Assembly: GCA_027257055.1 (NCBI GenBank)
Contig: JAPVLO010000115.1
Coordinates: forward strand, 3,162,001 to 3,226,000
Direction of reading: 5' to 3'
DNA length: 64,000 nt
Source of the DNA: Cephalopachus bancanus
Lineage: Eukaryota > Chordata > Mammalia > Primates > Tarsiidae
The translations under genes were made by a program, and so were the position numbers. This document shows positions 22,126 through 32,258 of the stretch, one piece after another (the stretch's first letter is position 1; every line of letters begins with the position of its first letter). The notes below the pieces were generated by a model. That model was not told where the DNA came from, did not search any database, and worked only from the letters and a program-made list of their open reading frames with translations.

Positions 22126-22655
22126 CGAGGGAGGACCCAAAAAAACAGAATTATCTTTTGGAGTGTGGGCCCTTTGTAGTACACTTAGAATTTGTTCCTC
22201 TAGATCAGATGGCCAACTGAAGTTTCTATCTGGAAGTTTTGAGAAGATTGTGCCACAATTAGCAGAGGAAACATACCCACTGTGGCATGATGGGTGTCTT
22301 ATAACACAAAACTGCCCACACAGCGCTGAGTGTTCAGCAGTTCTTAACCAAAACCAGCATGATCCCCGTGCCCCACCCTTTCTATTCACTCCATCTCATC
22401 CTCGAAATGACTTTTTTTTTGGTTCCCTGGATGAAAAAAAAATCCTCAGAGAGAAAGGTTTTGCTGATGTGTAAGGGGTGAAACAAACAACAACAACAAA
22501 AATGGGAGAAACACTGAAAGGCATGAAAATTAATGAGTTCAAAAACTGTTTTGAACAGTGGAAAAAGTATCTCAATAGACATATTGCATCAAATGGAGAG
22601 TACTTTGAAGGTGACTGAAGTTTAAACATGTAAAAATAAATACACAATTTTAAAT
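22126..22655 (+). mobile_element. Decayed mariner transposon with transposase C-terminal remnant
   Basis: A left end starting CGAGGGAGGACCC after TA at 22124-22125 runs straight into the C-terminal third of a mariner-like transposase (22159-22618). The last 50 codons hold one frame, with motifs FKNCFEQWKKYL and ASNGEYFEGD before TGA. A premature TAA sits at 22472-22474, and the upstream half carries frameshifts and a decayed catalytic-triad neighbourhood. The right terminal repeat is missing or has decayed into AT-rich DNA. It resembles the primate MARNA/mariner fossils, but the subfamily name is uncertain. It is non-functional. Confidence 0.82.
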
Positions 22656-22724
22656 AAATATATTGTTATAAATTTATATATTTATACATAAGTGTATAGA
22701 CATATAAATAAATTATACATCATG

Positions 22725-22912
22725 ACAATGCCATAAGTAACATTTCCTGGGTACTGACTGCAGGTCAGGCATCCTGTTATAACAGCCTTCTATATGCATG
22801 ATCTGCTGTCGTCCTCACCGCCACCCTGTGACAGGCGCCGTGACTACCTACACTTTACAGAGGATGAGATCAAGGCTTAGAGTGGTGGGGTCACTTGTGC
22901 AGGTAAGCAGTG
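22725..22912 (-). mobile_element. MIR, antisense
   Basis: CACTTTACAGAGGATGAGAT, CAAGGCTTAGAGTGG and GCAGGTAAGCAGTGGG fit the MIR core. Confidence 0.7.
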
Positions 22913-23529
22913 GGACCCACCCCCTACACCTGGCACAGTGTCTGGAACCCGGCAGGACCTGCACGGTTACCACCGTCATCACTCCCTGCTGGGCTCTGCC
23001 TGACTTTAGATTACAGTGACAGTGAGGAGTGTCCCCTGACTCTCCCCACTCCCAGACACTCACACAGCCAGCACCCCCCCCCCCCGACTTCAGGGAGCCT
23101 TCCTTGGGAGTCCCTAAACTCCCCCACCCACACACTCTCTTTGAGTCAGTTCCAGCAGCCGCAGGCAATGGTTCTGTTGCTGCATAACCTATGACAAGCC
23201 CCTGTCCAGACCTGGCCTTATGCTCCAGCCACCAGGGCTGCTGGCCCAACAGGGACTGCCCACGCCTTAGGGGTTAGGCCTGCTGGCACTCAGCTTGGCC
23301 TCTGCCCCAAAACCCTTTCTTCTCCGAGGAATTGGGCCCCGGGCCTGGGTCTCCCAGCGGCTCAGAACAGTTGGTCTGCCCGGGCAGAGAGGGAACCACG
23401 CGAGTCAGAAAAGCAGGGCCCTTCGGAAGCCTCCTCGCCGTCTGGACTCCCACAGGCAGAGCGGGGCACTGGAAGAATGTAAGCGTGTGGAGGAGGCGCG
23501 CTCTGTGCGCGGGAGGGTGGCGGATGTGA
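22913..23529. other. Upstream flank of the CXCL14 promoter
   Basis: Unique DNA becoming GC-rich after 23280. A C13 run sits at 23073-23085. It is probably part of the regulatory flank, but I see no decisive motif. Confidence 0.5.
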
Positions 23530-23595
23530 GTGTGTGAGTGCGTCCGTGTGCGCGCGTGGCTCGGGGCGTGCGCCGCGGCGATCGCCGTCCGTCCC

Positions 23596-23614
23596 GGGGC
23601 GGGCGGCGGGCGGG
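23596..23614 (+). promoter_or_regulatory. G-quadruplex-capable G-run in CXCL14 promoter
   Basis: Four G-runs, GGGG-C-GGG-CGGC-GGG-C-GGG, are separated by loops of 1, 4 and 1 bases about 100 bases upstream of the TATA-like box. This satisfies the usual G4 pattern. Folding is not demonstrated. Confidence 0.5.
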
Positions 23615-23655
23615 CTGGGAAGGTCTCCTCCCCCCACCACATTGAGAAATCTCAG

Positions 23656-23662
23656 TGAGTCA
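23656..23662 (+). promoter_or_regulatory. AP-1 consensus site
   Basis: TGAGTCA is a perfect AP-1 (Fos/Jun) site about 55 bases upstream of the TATA-like box. An AT-rich TGCATATTAATGAG segment, homeodomain or POU-like, follows at 23674-23687. The position fits a proximal promoter element. Confidence 0.55.
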
Positions 23663-23714
23663 CCGAGTGGTTCTGCATATTAATGAGCTCTCTCGCTGCG
23701 AGGGCAGGAGCGGA

Positions 23715-23720
23715 TTTAAA
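23715..23720 (+). promoter_or_regulatory. CXCL14: TATA-like box of CXCL14
   Basis: TTTAAA, within GGATTTAAAAGAGG, lies about 235 bases before the start codon. It would place transcription initiation near 23745. A longer human 5' UTR in databases could mean additional upstream starts, so this assignment is inferred. Confidence 0.55.
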
Positions 23721-23950
23721 AGAGGCCAGGGCGGGCGGAGGGAGGCTGTGGAGAGAGCGCGGAGCCAGCGCAGAGCGCAGCGCACAGCGACAAGCAGCCC
23801 GAGCACCCACCGACGGCGCCGCCGTGCCCGTCGAGCCGACCGAGCCAGCCGAGCCCGCGCGCTCCGAGCCGAGAGAGCCGAGGCGGGCTGCGTCTCCGGG
23901 TCGGCGCCTTCCCCGCGTCCCTGCTCCCGCGCCGCGCCCCTGCGACCAGC

Positions 23951-24014
23951 ATGAGGCTCCTGGCGGCCGCGCTGCTCCTGCTGCTCCTGGCGCTGTGCGC
24001 CGCGCGCCTGGACG
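23951..24014 (+). other. CXCL14: CXCL14 exon 1, coding part
   Basis: It encodes the signal peptide, M1 to D21 plus the first base of G22, and ends at the donor GTGAGT (24015). The start is the first in-frame ATG. The frame upstream stays open (…S L L P R R A P A T S) but has no ATG near where the human 111-residue isoform begins. The 5' UTR before it is very GC-rich, with no AUG immediately upstream. Confidence 0.95.
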
Positions 24015-27000
24015 GTGAGTGCGGGGAAGTCCCCTTGCCACCGCCCCGTCCCGGCCCGGGGAACCCGAGCGCCAACTTCTAGGCATCCTAGGATCCCGGG
24101 GGTTCTGGGCGGGCACCTGGGGCGAAAAAAGGGCAGGCGAGTCCTCGCGCGACTGAGCGGCCCCGCGCGCTCTCCCGCAGGGTCCAAGTGCAAGTGCTCC
24201 CGGAAGGGGCCCAAGATCCGCTACAGCGACGTGAAGAAGCTGGAAGTGAAGCCAAAGTACCCGCACTGCGAGGAGAAGATGGTTATGTGAGTTCTCGCCC
24301 CTCGCCTTGGGCGTGTGCGCGCTGCTCTTAACTCGGTGCTGGGGTGCAGCCCGGAGCCGGGTCGGGCTGACAGACATTTCTCACTGCCTTTGTCAAGGCC
24401 TTGGCGAAGCCTTTGTAACTGCCCAGCGAGTCCTCAGGACGCTGGCGCGACAGTCTGGAAGACAGTCGGGAAAGGGGGTCACTGTCCCGTGCTCCGAAAT
24501 GGCATCTCCGAGTTATCCTCACTAGGGTTCGGAGGGGTGGATGAGCACGGTGCCAGGGCCATCGAGGGTTAAACGGCTCCTGGATGCCCTCTTAGAACGC
24601 CTAGACGGAAATCACCGAGAACGCACTCACACCCAGACCTTGGGCATGCTGCCTCGCTGTCACCAGAGTGCAAACATTCTCTTAAATCCTGACTCTCCCT
24701 TCAGAGCCGTTTGCCTGTCAGATGCCAGCGTCCGGCCGGTTTCTGGCTGCCGGAGATTTCGTTTTGACAATGCTCCTGCCCTTCCCTCACCAGCTGTGTG
24801 TCCTTGTGGGTCCCCATCCTGAGCAGACCTGTGGAAAGTGCTCTGCTGGGGTTAACACGCCACATGGCCCGAGCCCTGCTTGGTGGGGATGCGGGGAATG
24901 TTGGAAAAACTGGGGCAGAGTGAGAGAACACCGAGTTTCCTTGTGCCTCTGCCTTCCCAATTAACCACTTGAGGCCAGCGCCGCGGCTGCCCCATCAATA
25001 CGCTCTTGGCCAGGAAGGGAGCCCTTGGCAAAGCAGCTACCAAATATTTGCCACGGACCATTGGCCCCTCTTCTCCTCCCCCAGAAACAGGATGCACTTT
25101 ATTCTCAGTCTGGGCAAGTGCCTTCCACCGGCTGGCCCAGAGGCCTTCACACAGTGTCTGTGAAAGCAGGGCACACTCCTACCCGGCATCCACATTCCCC
25201 CGCCTAGGGACTGCACAATCAGGCAGAAAGTTAGGGGAATTTGGAAAGCCACTGGGCCTGAGATGACCCCACCGCCTTCCTTCATAGGCACCTAAATTAA
25301 CCTCCCGGCCCCTACCCCTTGCCTTGCAGACCCAGTCCAAAGAGCTGCCCGGGGATCCTTTTTGGTGGGAGAGAGAGTCAAGTAGGCTGGGAGAGGCACC
25401 CCAAGCCCCTCGGAGCTTCCAGGTTGGGGCTGAGAATGACGGGGGCCTTGCAAGTTAAATTTCACTCATCTAAGAGCTGAAAAGTACTCAGTATACCAAG
25501 CGAGTTCCTGAGGCCTTGCAGGGGAAGAAAGCAGGATAAGGGATGCAGCGGTATCTCAAAAGGACAGAGCCCTCAATCAATAGGCTTGCTCTTTTCCTGC
25601 CTAATCTTATCCGAATATAGAGGAAAACTCAACCAGCAACTGCATGAGAAGGCTTTATGCAGTCTTGTGAAAACTTGCAGGGGCCTCAGGAGATCAGCAC
25701 ACAGTCACCCTCTCCTAAGCCTCCATCCTACCCCAGAGACTCCCTTCCCACCCCTGAAGGACTAGAGGCTCCTCTTCCCTCCCAAGATCCTAGGACTCTC
25801 TAGATCAGATGAGGGGCCAGCACTTTTCACCAAACCAGGTGTTTTTTTTTGCCACAAAGCCTGAACAAAAGCAAGTTTTCCAGCTCACCCTGAATCACCC
25901 AGAAATCTCTGCCGAGGCTGGGGGTGGGGGCAGGGGAAGGGGCAGGGTGAAGCAGTCTGCTTTGCAAGTGGTAGTTCTTGCACCCAGAAGGATCCAGGAG
26001 AGTCCAGATCCGAGAAAGGGCAGTTTGCGTCATTTGTCCACTGAGCACTCTCCAAAACGCTCAGCACCCCAGAACTGCTGAGGAGAGGGTCACGGGACTC
26101 AGAATTTCTGACTGTTGCTGGGGTCATAAATCCTCATGTCTGCACTCCACAAGCGATTTTCATAATCCCAGCATTATGACGTGCATTTGCGCACCGGGTG
26201 GGAGGGCTGAGCGTCCCTTCCTGCTCTCCCTGACCTTCAGGATTTGGGATGCTTCGCGGCACGCTGACCTAACTGAGACGAGGGTTTTTCTCAGACACTG
26301 CCACGTCCTTTCCTTCAGCACAAAGGCAGCCTGGAGGCAGAAAGAAAAAAGCATTCACTGAATTCCTGCAGGGTGATCGGGTGCCAGGCGGGTGGGACAC
26401 GACCCAAGCTCACTGTGAAGCCTGGCTCATGCTCAGGACCTGGAGAAGTCACCTGTATTACAGAGGGGCCCAGTCAAGGCAGGCCCCATCACCTGGCATT
26501 AGCCAGTCCCTACCCCTGGGGGCTGATGCCCTAGTAGGGATCTCAGACACTGCAAACACTGGGAAGGAAACAGGTTACCCCCATTCTTGTGGCAAGATCT
26601 GATCTTCTCTCTCCATCAGCTGGGAGACTGCGGTCATGGAGCCCTGCTCCTCCAGAACTGGTCCCAAAGCCCTGTCACTTTAAATTTGGTAATTCGTGGG
26701 AATCAGCTTCTTCTCTCCCATGTTCCCACTCTTTCCATCTCATTTCCAGCCTCTCTCTTTGTCCCCAAGCCCATTCCAGCACCCCAGGCTGCCATCATAG
26801 CTGGCGTGACTGTGACCCCTCAGGAAGTGGCATCCTCACCTCTCACTCTGCTGTGTTCCAAGCACCCTAGGTGGTCCCTATCTTGAATGCCATCCTCCCT
26901 CCTTTACCCAGAAGCTCCCCCTGACCCCTGCCACCCCTGTGGCCCAGCCCTGGCTGAGGGGCTCAGCGGTTCTGGGCAGCAGGTTCACCTCCCCCTCCAG

Positions 27001-30000
27001 GCTGGAGCTCACACACTAAGGCTACTTTTTCTGCTCGGCCATCCCATCTTCCAAGACTAACTACTAATAACATCAGTTATTCTTTGTGCCTCTCCCAGGT
27101 GCTGGGCACTTTGCATAAATTATATCCTTTAATCATCCCAATGACCCTGTGAGATAGGTACTATTACTGTACCTATTTTACAGCTGGGTAAACTGGATTC
27201 AGAGAGTTTGCCCAAGGTCCCACAACCAAACTTGGTATTTGGTCCCAGGCCCCTGCACTCTGCACAGTGCCTGCTTCTCTACCGCATGTTTGGACCTCCA
27301 CGGATATGGGAACATTGACTGACAAAGGCCTGAGACCTTCAAACTGAGGAGAGGAGAGGTCTTATTTTCTGCTGAGTGTGAGATAACTGGGACCTCACAC
27401 TCAAGAACCAAAAGGAGCCTTAAGACCGACAAGACTTTGCTTCAGATTCAGCAAATGCCCAGCCCTGAGATAAGACGATCTGCAGAGAGTCAGGGGAACT
27501 GGGGTTGAGGGGAAAGAGACCGCAGCATCTGCAGGGCATGTCTGAGCTCTACCTTGAGCTCCTCAAATCCAAGACTGGAGGTCTCGGCGCATGTGCCTTG
27601 CTGGCATTAGCTCTCTCCACCTCTTGATCCCAGACTCAGAGGAGCTGGAAGCATCTCCTGACTTTTGTTCCCAAGAAAGGGTGTGGGGAGGCGGGAAGCT
27701 AGCTTAGACTCTGAGGACTCTGAGGGGAAAAGTGAACTGCTCACTCTGTACAGGGTTAGAGCCTAGCATGCAGTCAGAGAACAAGGAGAAACCCAGAACT
27801 TTCCAAAGAGCCAGCCAGCACATGGGTTGGCTCCCTTGAGAGCAGGTAGGAGACCACAGTCTCTCAGTGTCCTAGTGCGGCCCGGGGCCACCCTCAGGCC
27901 ACACAAGGGATTGTGATTCAGGCTTCTCACCCCTCCACCCCACCTCACTTCATTTCAGCATCACCACCAAGAGTGTGTCCAGGTACCGAGGCCAGGAGCA
28001 CTGCCTGCACCCCAAGCTGCAGAGCACCAAGCGGTTCATCAAGTGGTACAACGCCTGGAATGAGAAGCGCAGGTACACTCACCCTCCCTTGCCTTCCTTC
28101 CCACCTTCCCCCAGGCCCAGCTGCAGCTCTCAGGGTGGACAGAGACCCCCCACACACACACACACCAGGTCATCTAACCCCATCTAATATATGAACACCC
28201 ACCACAACATGCACAGCAAGCAGATACACAGATACTGCTTACACACCCTTGGAGATGAGGAACTCACCACCTAACAAAACAAGCCATGCTTCTCTTATAC
28301 AGTTGTAAACACCACAGGTTTATCCTTTTGTGGACTAAAGTCTGACTACTTTATAATCTTCATTCCTCTTCTTATTTAAGTCACTGAAGTTGTCAAGTGG
28401 CTGGGTGAGCACCTGGCATGGCTGTCTCCTGTGGCTCTTATGGAGTGAAATGTGACCACTGAAGAGACTAACCGTTAACTATGAAGCTGTGGTATATCCA
28501 CGAGTTGATGACGATGATCCTTACCAGTGACATAATCTCCTCCCTAAGGTTCCCACCCCCTTGCTGCCCAGAAACCTGATTAACTCCCTCTTTCGCAGGT
28601 TCCAGATGGGACCTTAGCTTTGATCCTTTAAAATCAAGCCACTCTTCACCCAGGGCGGGCAGCAGTGGTGAGATGACCAGTGCCCTGGACCAGACCCCTG
28701 TGATCCCTAGACTCTGTCTCCCCATAATCAGAAGTTGTTTTCCCAGCTCTGGTCCTCAGGGTCCCACGCCTGTCCTCAGAGCCGCTTCCTGGCTCCCTGG
28801 ACCACATGAAGGCAAGCCTGTCCTGGAGTAGGCCCATGGCTCAAATGCACAGGGCCTGTTTACACCTTTACCTGCATAGCATGATCAGGGAAGCACTTGC
28901 ACACATGTGCACACATGCATGTACACACACACACACGTGCGTGCATGCAGATGACTTCCCCAAGAGCTGGTGCCAGCACCTCCTCCTGCAGAAGCGGAAA
29001 CCAAGGCTAAGTCAGAGTGAGTAGTGACTTACCTGGGAGCACAGGGCAAAGCCACAGCAGGAAACCAGGCCTCCCAGTGCCACTGGTCCCCTCCCCAGGG
29101 TGAAAGGTGCAGCCACAGTGGGTGGCCGCACTGCCCTTCCCGTCATCTGGCCCAGCTGTGCTACCCTGCTCTTGGTCCCTATAACCAGCTCTCCCATGGC
29201 CGACACTCGGGCCCAACCCCTGTACCTGGACCTTTTTTTGCTGCCTCCAAAACTGCCTCGTCTGCAGTTGCTTGAAATAGAAAGTGATGAGAACAAGCGA
29301 TTATTTTCTGTAAGTCTGATGGGATTGAAGCCCTCTATCTGGTCAGGTCAGACAGCTCACGTGGCAAAATCAGGACTTGCCCTGTCTACTCTCTGTCACC
29401 CTCCAGGCCCTGTGTCATCAAAAGTAGAGCAAGGATAACCCCAGGGCCAGCCCGTGGAAGAGGCTGAGGACACCCTGAACTGACTGCAGGGGGAGGGGGA
29501 GATACACACTTTTTGCATTCCTTGGCCTTCCCCCTCCCCTGGGCTGCAGCTTGGAAGAAGAGGAGGTACCCGTGAGTCTAAATGTGGCCCTGCTCTTTTT
29601 AATTTCTGCAAATTCCCACAGGGAGCGCAATGAGTCTCTCAGTTACCAGGCCTTCCCGAGGGCCTGGTAACTCATTACAAGATGAGTTCATCCCTCTTTC
29701 TTGGAGTCTCAGGTGTCCTGGGGAAGGAAGCAGAAGGCCCTGGTCCTCCTTACCTTCCTGCCCTGTAAAAGGTTGAAAATGTCTTAATGAATGGAGAATG
29801 GAGATAAACTGTTTGAAGTCCTCTTTGCAGAGAGAAAGAGAGCGAGCGAGCACTGAACTCAGGGTAAGGGAAGAAGAGCACATGCTCCCAGGTGCATGGG
29901 GGCCACATAAGGAAGCTCCAAGCACCTCGGAGACCAGAGCTTCCAGCAGCCCGGGAAGCAGCCACATCAGGCATTTCATTTCAATGCATAATTAGGTGGG

Positions 30001-31134
30001 CTCACTGAGAAATCAGGAACACAGCAGAGGGAGTATGTCTGAGTGTCTGTCTGAGTATGAAGTGTGGCCCTAGGGCAGCCACAGGGCAGAATTAGAAGGA
30101 AGTAAAAGACCTAAATGGGTAGGGAGCGGTGACTCACGCCTGTAATTCCAGCACTCCTGGAGGCCAAGGTAGAAGGATTGCTTGAGCCCAGGAGTTCAAG
30201 ACCAGTCTAGGCAACATAGAGAGACCTTGTCTCTACAAAAAAAAAAAACTTTAAAAATTAGCCGAGTCTGGTGATGTGCTCCTGTAGTCCCAGCTACTCA
30301 GGAGGCTGAGGCAGGAGGATCTCTTGAGCTCAGAAGTCAAGGCTGTGCTGAGCTGTGATCATATCACTGCACTCCAGCCTGGGCAACAGGGTGAGACCTC
30401 AACTCAAAAAAAAAAAAAAAACCCAAAACCTAAGTAGAGACATCTTGGAGGGTGTAGGGTGAGGGAAAATGTGGGCTTGTGAACACACACTGACCTGATA
30501 ACCAGCAGAAATAAGGCAATGTCACCCAAAGGAGGGACCCAGGGGCAGAGGCCTCCTCCACCATGGCCCCAGCCCCGTCAGCCACCTCTTCTGTCTTCAG
30601 GCAGCAGCTTCTAGGAGTGGCATTTTTCTGGAGGACATGCATTCCTTGGGCCAAAGACAAAGAAAGATCCAAGCCTAAGCCAGGCGAGAGAATGCCAGCC
30701 CTCCCCAACTATTTTCCCTAAAAAGAGTGGCTGAGTACAGATGAGGATAAAACAAGGGGGAACAGCCCACCATGCTAGACAAAGGCTTCACTTCCACACT
30801 AGCAGGCAGTGGTCACTGGCAAATCTCAAGTCTGCGGTGCCTCCGTTTCCTCATATGGAAAGAGGGTCTGCTCCATAGGGCTTTGAAGGTAAAACGAGAT
30901 TGCAGAGGTAGAAGATGGCTAGAAAGGACAAAGCCAGACTTGTGTAAGATTTGTGGTCCCCGAGATCACATCTTCAGAGGAGGCTCTCCCACTTTCCCTA
31001 GGCTTCTGCTGTCCTGGGAGAAAGGCACTACCCAAGGACATAAAGCCACTCAGCCAACAACTTGTGCATCGCCTGCCTCGTGTCCTGAGCCACTTACACG
31101 TGTGTTTTCTCTTCCCAGGGTCTACGAAGAATAG
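23951..31134 (+). CDS. CXCL14: CXCL14, C-X-C motif chemokine ligand 14 precursor (four coding exons)
   Basis: Join of 23951-24014, 24181-24286, 27959-28072 and 31119-31134 gives 99 codons plus TAG. All introns have GT-AG ends. The product is a secreted chemokine. Residues 1-22 form a leucine-rich signal peptide. The mature chain of 77 residues starts SKCKC, so only two residues precede the CXC pair (C25, C27) and there is no ELR motif. C51 and C72 complete the two family disulfides. VSRYR at 63-67 is the CXCL14-specific insertion linked in the literature to proteasomal turnover, and the C-terminal helix (about 80-94) carries the WYNAW segment. The mature part looks identical to human CXCL14 from memory, while the signal peptide ends LCAARLDG against human LYTARVDG. 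Known roles are chemoattraction of monocytic and dendritic cells, epithelial antimicrobial activity and CXCR4 modulation. The gene stands alone and the reading frame is intact. Confidence 0.98.
24015..24180 (+). other. CXCL14: CXCL14 intron 1
   Basis: A short 166-base GC-rich intron with donor GTGAGT and acceptor CTCTCCCGCAG. It splits the codon for G22 after its first base (phase 1). No repeats were seen. Confidence 0.95.
24181..24286 (+). other. CXCL14: CXCL14 exon 2
   Basis: It encodes G22 to the first two bases of I57: the mature N-terminus, the C25-K26-C27 motif, the N-loop, the first beta strand and C51. The donor is GTGAGT at 24287, phase 2. Confidence 0.97.
24287..27958 (+). other. 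CXCL14: CXCL14 intron 2 (3.7 kb, no Alu)
   Basis: A largely unique intron with no Alu. The one clear interspersed repeat is an antisense MIR near 27060-27270. The segment at 26160-26200 contains TATGACGTGCATTTGCG, a CRE-like half next to an octamer-like motif in otherwise unique DNA, so it is a candidate intronic element. The acceptor is CATTTCAG before 27959. Confidence 0.9.
27060..27270 (-). mobile_element. MIR in CXCL14 intron 2, antisense
   Basis: GGTGCTGGGCACTTTGCAT, GACCCTGTGAGATAGGTACT, TTTTACAGCTGGGTAAACTG and GTTTGCCCAAGGTCCCACA are in order. Confidence 0.82.
27959..28072 (+). other. CXCL14: CXCL14 exon 3
   Basis: It encodes I57 to the first two bases of R95. This includes VSRYR, C72 and the start of the C-terminal helix with WYNAWNEK. 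The acceptor is TTTCAG and the donor GTACAC, phase 2. Confidence 0.97.
29641..29672. repeat. Perfect 12-bp inverted repeat in CXCL14 intron 3
   Basis: AGTTACCAGGCC (29641-29652), an 8-base loop, then GGCCTGGTAACT (29661-29672). Confidence 0.95.
30117..30420 (+). mobile_element. Alu in CXCL14 intron 3, AluJ-like
   Basis: Full dimer in the same orientation as the gene, with an older linker CTCTACAAAAAAAAAAAAC and an A17-type tail. AGACCTAAATGG and AAACCTAAGTAG nearby resemble a decayed duplication. Confidence 0.92.
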
Positions 31135-32258
31135 GGCGAAAAATCTGGGATAGGAAGACTCCAGTTCGGTTGGGTGACCTGAGTAGAGGACTTTGCAGAT
31201 TTTCAAAAAACACTTTCTTTCTCACAGGCGTAAGACGCAAATTCTATATTGTTACGAAGCACTTTTTACCAAGGGTCAGTTTTTACATTTTATAGCTGTG
31301 TGTGAAAGGCTTCCAGATGTGAGACCCATCTCTCTTGTGCTCCAGACTTCATCACAGGCTGCTTTTTACTGAAAAGGGGGAAAGCTCATGCCTTTCCTTT
31401 ACAAAAAAAAATGCTTTTTTGTATTTGTCCATACATCACTACACATCTGAGCTTTATAAGCGCCTGGGAGGAACAGTGAACTTGGTGGAGACATTTCACT
31501 GCAGTGCTGTTCCGTTCCTAGCTTGGGAAGCTTCCGCTCAGAGGTCCTGGCGCCTCGGCACAGCTGCCACTGGCTCTCCTGGGCTTGTGGCAGGTCACAG
31601 CCTCCGTGTGACTCCACAGTGGCCCCGTAGCTGGGCAAGCAGGAGCAGGTCTCCCTGCATCTGTTCTCTGAGGAACTCCAGTTTGGTTGCCAGAAAAAAA
31701 TGTCTTTCATTCCCCCCTGGTTAATTTTTACACACTCTAGGAAACATGGCCAAGATCCTGTGATGGTGAGGCTAACGACCCTTGAAGAAAGTGTGGGGTC
31801 TTTTCTCCCAACCTGAGAGTTTTCGAAAGGGTCACAGCTTCAGCATTTAATGCTTTGGAAGCGTGTGAAGTCCCCAATGCTGTTAGCAAAAACCTTAGGA
31901 GGAAACTTAAAAATATATGAATACATGCACAGTACACAGCTACAGACACACATTCTATTGACAGGGGAAAACCTTCAAACTGTGTTTCTCTCCCTGACCA
32001 CAACGGAACATGCAGTACTGAAGCAATATGTGCGATTCTTCAATGTTAAGCAGTGCAGTCCCCTTCTGAAAGCTAAGATGACCGTGCACCCTGCCCTGTG
32101 TACTCTTAAGAATGCCCTCACAGCCCCCCCAGTATACACTGCATTGTACTGCTGTGTTATATGCTATGTACATGTCCGAAACCATTAGCTTGCATGCAGG
32201 TTTCGTGTTGTTTCTAAGACAAAAAGAAAAGCAATAAAATATATTTGAAATGTACCGA
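31119..32258 (+). other. CXCL14: CXCL14 exon 4: five last codons and 3' UTR
   Basis: Only 16 coding bases (end of R95, then VYEE and TAG at 31132-31134) precede a 3' UTR of about 1.1 kb with no interspersed repeat. The 3' end is placed about 20 bases after AATAAA at 32233 and is approximate. Confidence 0.88.
32233..32238 (+). terminator. CXCL14: CXCL14 polyadenylation signal AATAAA
   Basis: AATAAA follows the stop codon by about 1.1 kb, near the human 3' UTR length as I recall it. Further AATAAA copies at about 32307 and 32331 could serve as alternative signals. Confidence 0.8.

Larger units (their letters stand above)
23530..24400 (+). promoter_or_regulatory. CXCL14: CXCL14 CpG-island promoter and first exon/intron
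   Basis: GC content and CpG density rise sharply here compared with both flanks. The stretch covers the upstream promoter, the 5' UTR, coding exon 1, intron 1, exon 2 and the start of intron 2. It includes an AP-1 site, a TATA-like box and a G-quadruplex-capable run. CpG-island promoters of this kind are open to methylation control, and CXCL14 silencing by methylation is reported in tumours. The exact transcription start cannot be fixed from sequence alone. Confidence 0.85.
28073..31118 (+). other. CXCL14: CXCL14 intron 3 (3.0 kb)
   Basis: It contains short CA runs at 28150-28165 and 28922-28937, a perfect 12-bp inverted repeat at 29641-29672 and one older sense Alu at 30117-30420. The rest is unique. 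The acceptor is TTCTCTTCCCAG before 31119. Confidence 0.9.

Noticed and set aside
22126..22655. Active transposase gene
   Set aside because: Only the C-terminal third is left, with a stop, frameshifts and a missing right end.
23652..24377. Minus-strand open frame of 241 codons opposite CXCL14 exons 1-2
   Set aside because: GC-rich DNA has few stop codons. The frame spans exon, intron and promoter alike, has no domain, and lies antisense to a proven gene.
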